Assembly (NCBI GenBank): GCA_946811185.2
Contig: OX328096.1
Location: 68,695,345-68,759,344 of the forward strand
Direction of reading: 5' to 3'
From: Hippopus hippopus
Lineage: Eukaryota > Mollusca > Bivalvia > Cardiida > Cardiidae
DNA: 64,000 nt
The notes beneath the pieces are model-generated. The model saw only the letters and a list, made by a program, of their open reading frames with translations, did not search any database and was not told the DNA's origin. This document shows positions 62,001 through 64,000 of this stretch, one piece after another (positions within the stretch are counted from its first letter, which is position 1; every line of letters starts with the position of its first letter). Made by a program: the position numbers and the translations under genes.

Positions 62001-63917
62001 TCTTCAAATTCTGTACAGATATTCATCTCGGAGTGTAAATGATCCCTATCGATTTTGAGATTAATCCATCAAAGGTCAAGGTCACAGTGGCCTTCAACTT
62101 AATAATAATAGACCAAACCTTGTCCAGATGATAACTAGACACAGAATTGACCTAGGTCCTTCAAATTCTGTACAGATATTCATCTTGGAGTATAAATGAT
62201 CCCTATTAATCTTAAGGTTAATCCATGAAAGGTCAAGGTCACAGTGGCCACCAGGTGATTCAGGGCCCGCGGTGCTGTTCGCCACTTGAGCCATTTGCTC
62301 AAAATAATTAAAGTGTCTCAGAAATCATCATATGTGGCTAAACTTGTGGCTCCAACATTTTATTCACGTATTATCGGGGACGTAGTAAGCATCGAAGTCG
62401 ACTGGGAAAAAGCGGAAGTCGAACGCGCGTGCCAAAAAGAAAATCGATAACCCAGTGTGTATCGGCGACTGTTTACAATCTTGTATGTATACACACAGCT
62501 GTGTGTATAATTATGCGAACTATTGACAGATTATCACGTTTAACAATTGAAGTGGGCGATAAATTAAAAAGATGACATCGATATTTCCCAATCAATTCTT
62601 TTGATATCAGTTTATGAACTGTGCCACTTCCTGTATCAATGTGGCAGTAGGGGGGCATGACTGTTTTACAAACAGACATCTTGTTTGATTTTAGTTGAGC
62701 ACTTCAGGTGAATTGGGGCCCTCTTGTTTTTGTTGTTGGATTTAAATATAGGTAGAGAGGATGGCAACTGAAATCAATACAGAGCAGCCGTTTCTATGTG
62801 AAAGAGCCAATGAATGGGATGGGATGACTTTGGAAACATTTCTATGGCAAACTATGTGGATTGCAGGTTAGTGAATCTTGTTCTCCTCCATAAGACTGTT
62901 CCAAAAATGATCTTATGAAAACATCACATTAAAACTACAAGTATCAGGAGAAAAAAAAAGGGGGGGGGGGTGGCGACATCAAAGCAAAAAGTATGACATT
63001 AATGTGAGTAATGTGAGTGTGAGTAGTTGCCTTTTTTGTATATTGTTTAGCCATTACCAGAGTGACATACTAGATATCGGCTGAAGGCCTACATTGTAGG
63101 AAAAAGAGCAATTATTTGTCAAGAGAAATGCTGATTTCTGACCAAGACATTTACCTTCCTTACTACAAATGTCTTCATTTTGGTCATTTATAATAATTCT
63201 GTATAAGTACCGAGCTGAAATAGCCTGTATGATAATGTTTTAACCCTTTATAACATATTGGAAAACATTGTGGGAAAAGGAGAAAATGCTGGTTACCAGC
63301 ATTTTCTCCTTTTCCCACAATGTTTTCTACCTATCAAAGACAGAAATTACCATTTTAGCAACATTTGATTTGTCGTCTACAAATGCTATAAATTTTGTCC
63401 AGTCCAACATTTTGTCCTTTGGTAAAGAGTTAAAGTATGGTAATTTTCCTCTTTGTACTGACTATAGATTATACATAATACAATCTTTTACCAGAGACTT
63501 TGTACCTCCTGAAACAAATTTGATGCAGACCACTTTGAAGATATCATTCTGAAATGAGGATAATTACATGTATCATTATTCAAATTTCAGCACATGAACA
63601 TACATGTAGCTTCAAACATTATGTTGGAAAGAAAAATAGCTCAACTTGAACATTTTCCCATAAGCCCTTAGTATTTTCACAAGTGATCTGCTGAGAGAAA
63701 AGAGACATCTGCATTGTGGAAATATGTAAAATTGGAATCTGTCCTGTCCTCATATACAGAAGCAAGGGAATTGTTCACGGTGGCCATTCGAGGAGTGATT
63801 GGTGTTGAAGTATCCCAAATATCCCTGCTGTTTTTCCTTACGTATGTCCGATCTGCTGGAAGTCTCTCAAAGCTGATAGAAAGTACTGATGATGCAGCGC
63901 AGGAAGCTACAATCAAG
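55941..63917 (+). CDS. Flavin-containing monoamine-oxidase-like protein, 5' half of gene (five exons), continues past the window
   Basis: Exons 55941-56052, 58185-58272, 60581-60758, 62752-62866 and 63760-63917, all GT-AG with matching phases: 651 nt, 217 residues. It starts with the Rossmann FAD motif VIIVGAGISGLAAARYL (Gly10, Gly12, Gly15), then IVVLEA with ribose-binding Glu35, then the DRVGGRT signature (38-44) split across intron 1, then LGAQWVGG, ELGLET and the substrate-domain region seen in MAO-type oxidases. This family oxidises amines using FAD and O2. The C-terminal half, including any flavin-linking Cys and a membrane tail, lies outside, so MAO A/B-type, polyamine-oxidase and L-amino-acid-oxidase-like subtypes cannot be separated here. 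Confidence 0.88.
56255..56463 (+). mobile_element. Family-3 element, TTAA-flanked
   Basis: TTAACTCTTTCATTGCCAAA to GGAGCTGAAAGGGTTAA; core GATCAGACTGCACGTTCTGT hairpin. Inverted relative is at 59472-59684. Shares its right TTAA with the next element. Confidence 0.8.
56460..56729. mobile_element. Family-1 symmetric A-A element
   Basis: Left TTAACTCTGTACCAAATGAC with GTAAGCATTTGCAGAGGAC; right GTCTGCACATACTTTGGATT ... TTGGGAAAGAGTTAA. Both halves are A. Confidence 0.8.
56730..56910 (-). mobile_element. Family-1 element, outer B half missing
   Basis: GATCCTTTAGAAAAAGACTTTTG to TTGTCTGGAAAAGGGTTA. Confidence 0.68.
57144..57400. mobile_element. Family-2 element in amine-oxidase intron 1
   Basis: GAGTCATGCTCTGGCAAAAG to CACAGAGCATGGCTC, 257 bp; ATAT on both sides (57140-57143, 57401-57404). 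Confidence 0.88.
57509..57737 (+). mobile_element. Family-1 element, intact
   Basis: TCAACTCTTTACCCCATGAC to GTGTGGTGAAGAGTTAA. Confidence 0.9.
57787..57990 (-). mobile_element. Family-1 element, right arm partly lost
   Basis: TTAATCCTCTACCACACAATCC to TGCTGTTGTAAAGAGG; a short A or B remnant continues to about 58090. Confidence 0.75.
58185..58272 (+). CDS. Amine oxidase exon 2
   Basis: Residues 38-67. RVGGRT, then VDLKSSSGTDRWDLGAQWVGG: the loop and strand that hold the flavin in MAO-type enzymes. Acceptor TTATACAG, donor GTATGA, 88 nt. Confidence 0.9.
58433..58622. mobile_element. Family-3 element in amine-oxidase intron 2
   Basis: TTAACGCTTTCAGTCTAAAA to GTGCTTTGAGGGTTAA; core GATCAGACTGCACCTCTTGT hairpin. 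Confidence 0.68.
58761..58990 (+). mobile_element. Family-1 element, intact ends
   Basis: TTAACGCTTTACCAAAAAATG to TTGTGTAGTAAAGAGTTTAA. Confidence 0.88.
59154..59408. mobile_element. Family-2 element inserted in a family-1 A half
   Basis: GAGCCGTGCTCTGTGAAAAG to CCAGAGCATGGCTC. Outside it on the left is CTCTTTACCAAAGAAAAACG and on the right TTAGACTCGTCCAATGTG, the two parts of one A half. Confidence 0.8.
59472..59684 (-). mobile_element. Family-3 element, inverted relative of 56255-56463
   Basis: TTAACCCTTTTGGCGCCATA to GGCGCTGAAAGAGTTAA; same hairpin core; shares its right TTAA with the array that follows. Confidence 0.8.
59681..60240 (+). repeat. Family-1 element with four tandem A-half units (~113 bp)
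   Basis: AAATTCTCTGGACATGTC-type starts at 59701, 59814, 59927 and 60033 (periods 113, 113, 106). Units run from just inside the terminal repeat to the left hairpin base (GTTAGGAAAAGGAGATGGC). The last unit continues through a decayed apex and B half to GTATAGTAAAGGGTTAA. Confidence 0.88.
60241..60473. mobile_element. Two family-1 fragments (hairpin-B, then hairpin-A inverted)
   Basis: GGGTAGAACCATTGTGAGAAA to CTTCAAGGGTTAAAC, then CAGCATTTTCTCTTTTTCCC to TTGTTTGGTAAAGAGTTAA. Confidence 0.65.
60581..60758 (+). CDS. Amine oxidase exon 3
   Basis: Residues 67-126, 178 nt. SQRHIMALINELGLETHKQY corresponds to the QxRIxxLxxELGIETY helix of monoamine oxidases. The donor GTAAGT (60759-60764) is immediately followed by the first base of a family-2 element at 60765. 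Confidence 0.9.
60765..60982. mobile_element. Family-2 element starting at the exon 3 splice donor
   Basis: GGGCCATACTGTAGAAAATG to CAGAGCATGGTTC; the right centre is shortened. Its first base follows the GTAAGT donor of amine-oxidase exon 3. Confidence 0.75.
61452..61663 (+). mobile_element. Family-1 element
   Basis: TTAACCCTTTACCAGATGAC to TTGTGCGGTAAAGGGTTAA; about 15 bp missing in the A half. Confidence 0.88.
61702..62690. mobile_element. Pearl-like element: (TCGG)n and three core units
   Basis: ATGCCCCCCTTCAATG at the left and GGGGGGCATGACTG at the right are inverted. A TCGG-rich run (61748-61795) is followed by core units starting near 61797, 61950 and 62110 (AGACC...CTTGTCC, AAAGGTCAAGGTCACAGTGG). 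A unique segment, 62300-62640, follows. Confidence 0.72.
62752..62866 (+). CDS. Amine oxidase exon 4
   Basis: Residues 127-164, 115 nt. ANEWDGMTLETFLWQTMW matches the xxWDxMTxxxxL block of the MAO substrate domain. Acceptor AAATATAG, donor GTTAGT. Confidence 0.88.
62951..62973. repeat. A-run/G-run
   Basis: AAAAAAAA then GG and a 10-G run with one interruption; likely to cause sequencing or assembly error. Confidence 0.75.
63240..63433 (-). mobile_element. Family-1 element, inner B half deleted
   Basis: TTAACCCTTTATAACATATTGG joins straight to the hairpin; perfect arms around GGTTACC; ends CTTTGGTAAAGAGTTAA. Confidence 0.88.
63760..63917 (+). CDS. Amine oxidase exon 5
   Basis: Residues 165-217, 158 nt. 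ISLLFFLTYVRSAGSLSKLI then ESTDDAAQEATIK, where MAO has VSALWFLWYVKQCGG and the following Gly-rich loop. Ends in phase 0 at GT; a family-1 element begins about 12 bp after the splice site. Confidence 0.87.
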
Positions 63918-63928
63918 GTTTTCTTTTG

Positions 63929-64000
63929 ACACTTTACCACATAATCCTGACTTTTAATGACACTGATTAAGATGCCACTTGAAAACATTGTGGGAAACAG
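63929..64000 (-). mobile_element. Family-1 element cut by the window end
   Basis: CACTTTACCACATAATCCTG and AACATTGTGGGAAA; begins 12 bp after amine-oxidase exon 5. Confidence 0.8.

Overview
This is eukaryotic, AT-rich, intron-containing DNA with no bacterial, CRISPR or operon-like content. The repeats point to a mollusc, most likely a heterodont bivalve: tRNA-headed SINEs, pearl-like elements with a tetranucleotide run followed by ~165-bp tandem units, and palindromic ~255-bp elements beginning GAGCCATGCTCTG. The species call is inference from repeat style only.

Genes. Three genes can be supported, and two of them reach outside the window. (1) The last coding exon of a nuclear hormone receptor, probably NR1-like, at 1230-1471 (+). 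(2) A complete TSEN54/SEN54 gene (non-catalytic subunit of the tRNA-splicing endonuclease) on the minus strand, 48740 down to 32773. I assembled it by hand as nine GT-AG exons whose phases all agree, giving 574 residues. It includes a 17-bp first coding exon. (3) The first five coding exons of a flavin-dependent monoamine-oxidase-like enzyme on the plus strand from 55941, 217 residues before the window ends.

Repeats. The dominant content is one family of ~228-bp non-autonomous elements (called family 1 here). Each is flanked by TTAA, has CCCTTTACCA-type inverted ends, and has a near-perfect 60-70 bp palindrome at its centre. I recognise roughly 90 copies or fragments, perhaps a quarter to 30% of the window by hand count. 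They occur in asymmetric (A-B), symmetric (A-A, B-B), dimeric, internally deleted and tandem-array forms. TTAA target use and CCC...GGG ends suggest a piggyBac-type origin; no transposase is present. Other families are: family 2 (GAGCCATGCTC ends, 4-bp ATNN target duplication), family 3 (TTAA-flanked, TCAGACTGCAC hairpin), family 4 (inverted CCAAT hairpin), two pogo/Tigger-like TA elements, SINEs and pearl-like elements.

Layout. 1-1.5 kb: receptor exon. 1.5-19 kb: repeat-rich spacer. 19-28.5 kb: a segmentally duplicated block in which paralogous copies give filled/empty site comparisons for families 1 and 2 and a SINE, and in which a 105-bp half-element unit exists as 1, 2 and 9 tandem copies. 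28.5-32.7 kb: repeats. 32.7-48.8 kb: TSEN54, with introns packed with elements that often end 20-50 bp from splice sites. 48.8-55.9 kb: spacer with a large inverted-repeat element. 55.9-64 kb: amine-oxidase gene, whose start codon lies 15 bp after a family-1 copy.

The genes are not functionally linked in any obvious way. The interest of the window is the family-1 element and how it is turned into satellites, duplications and gene-edge sequence.
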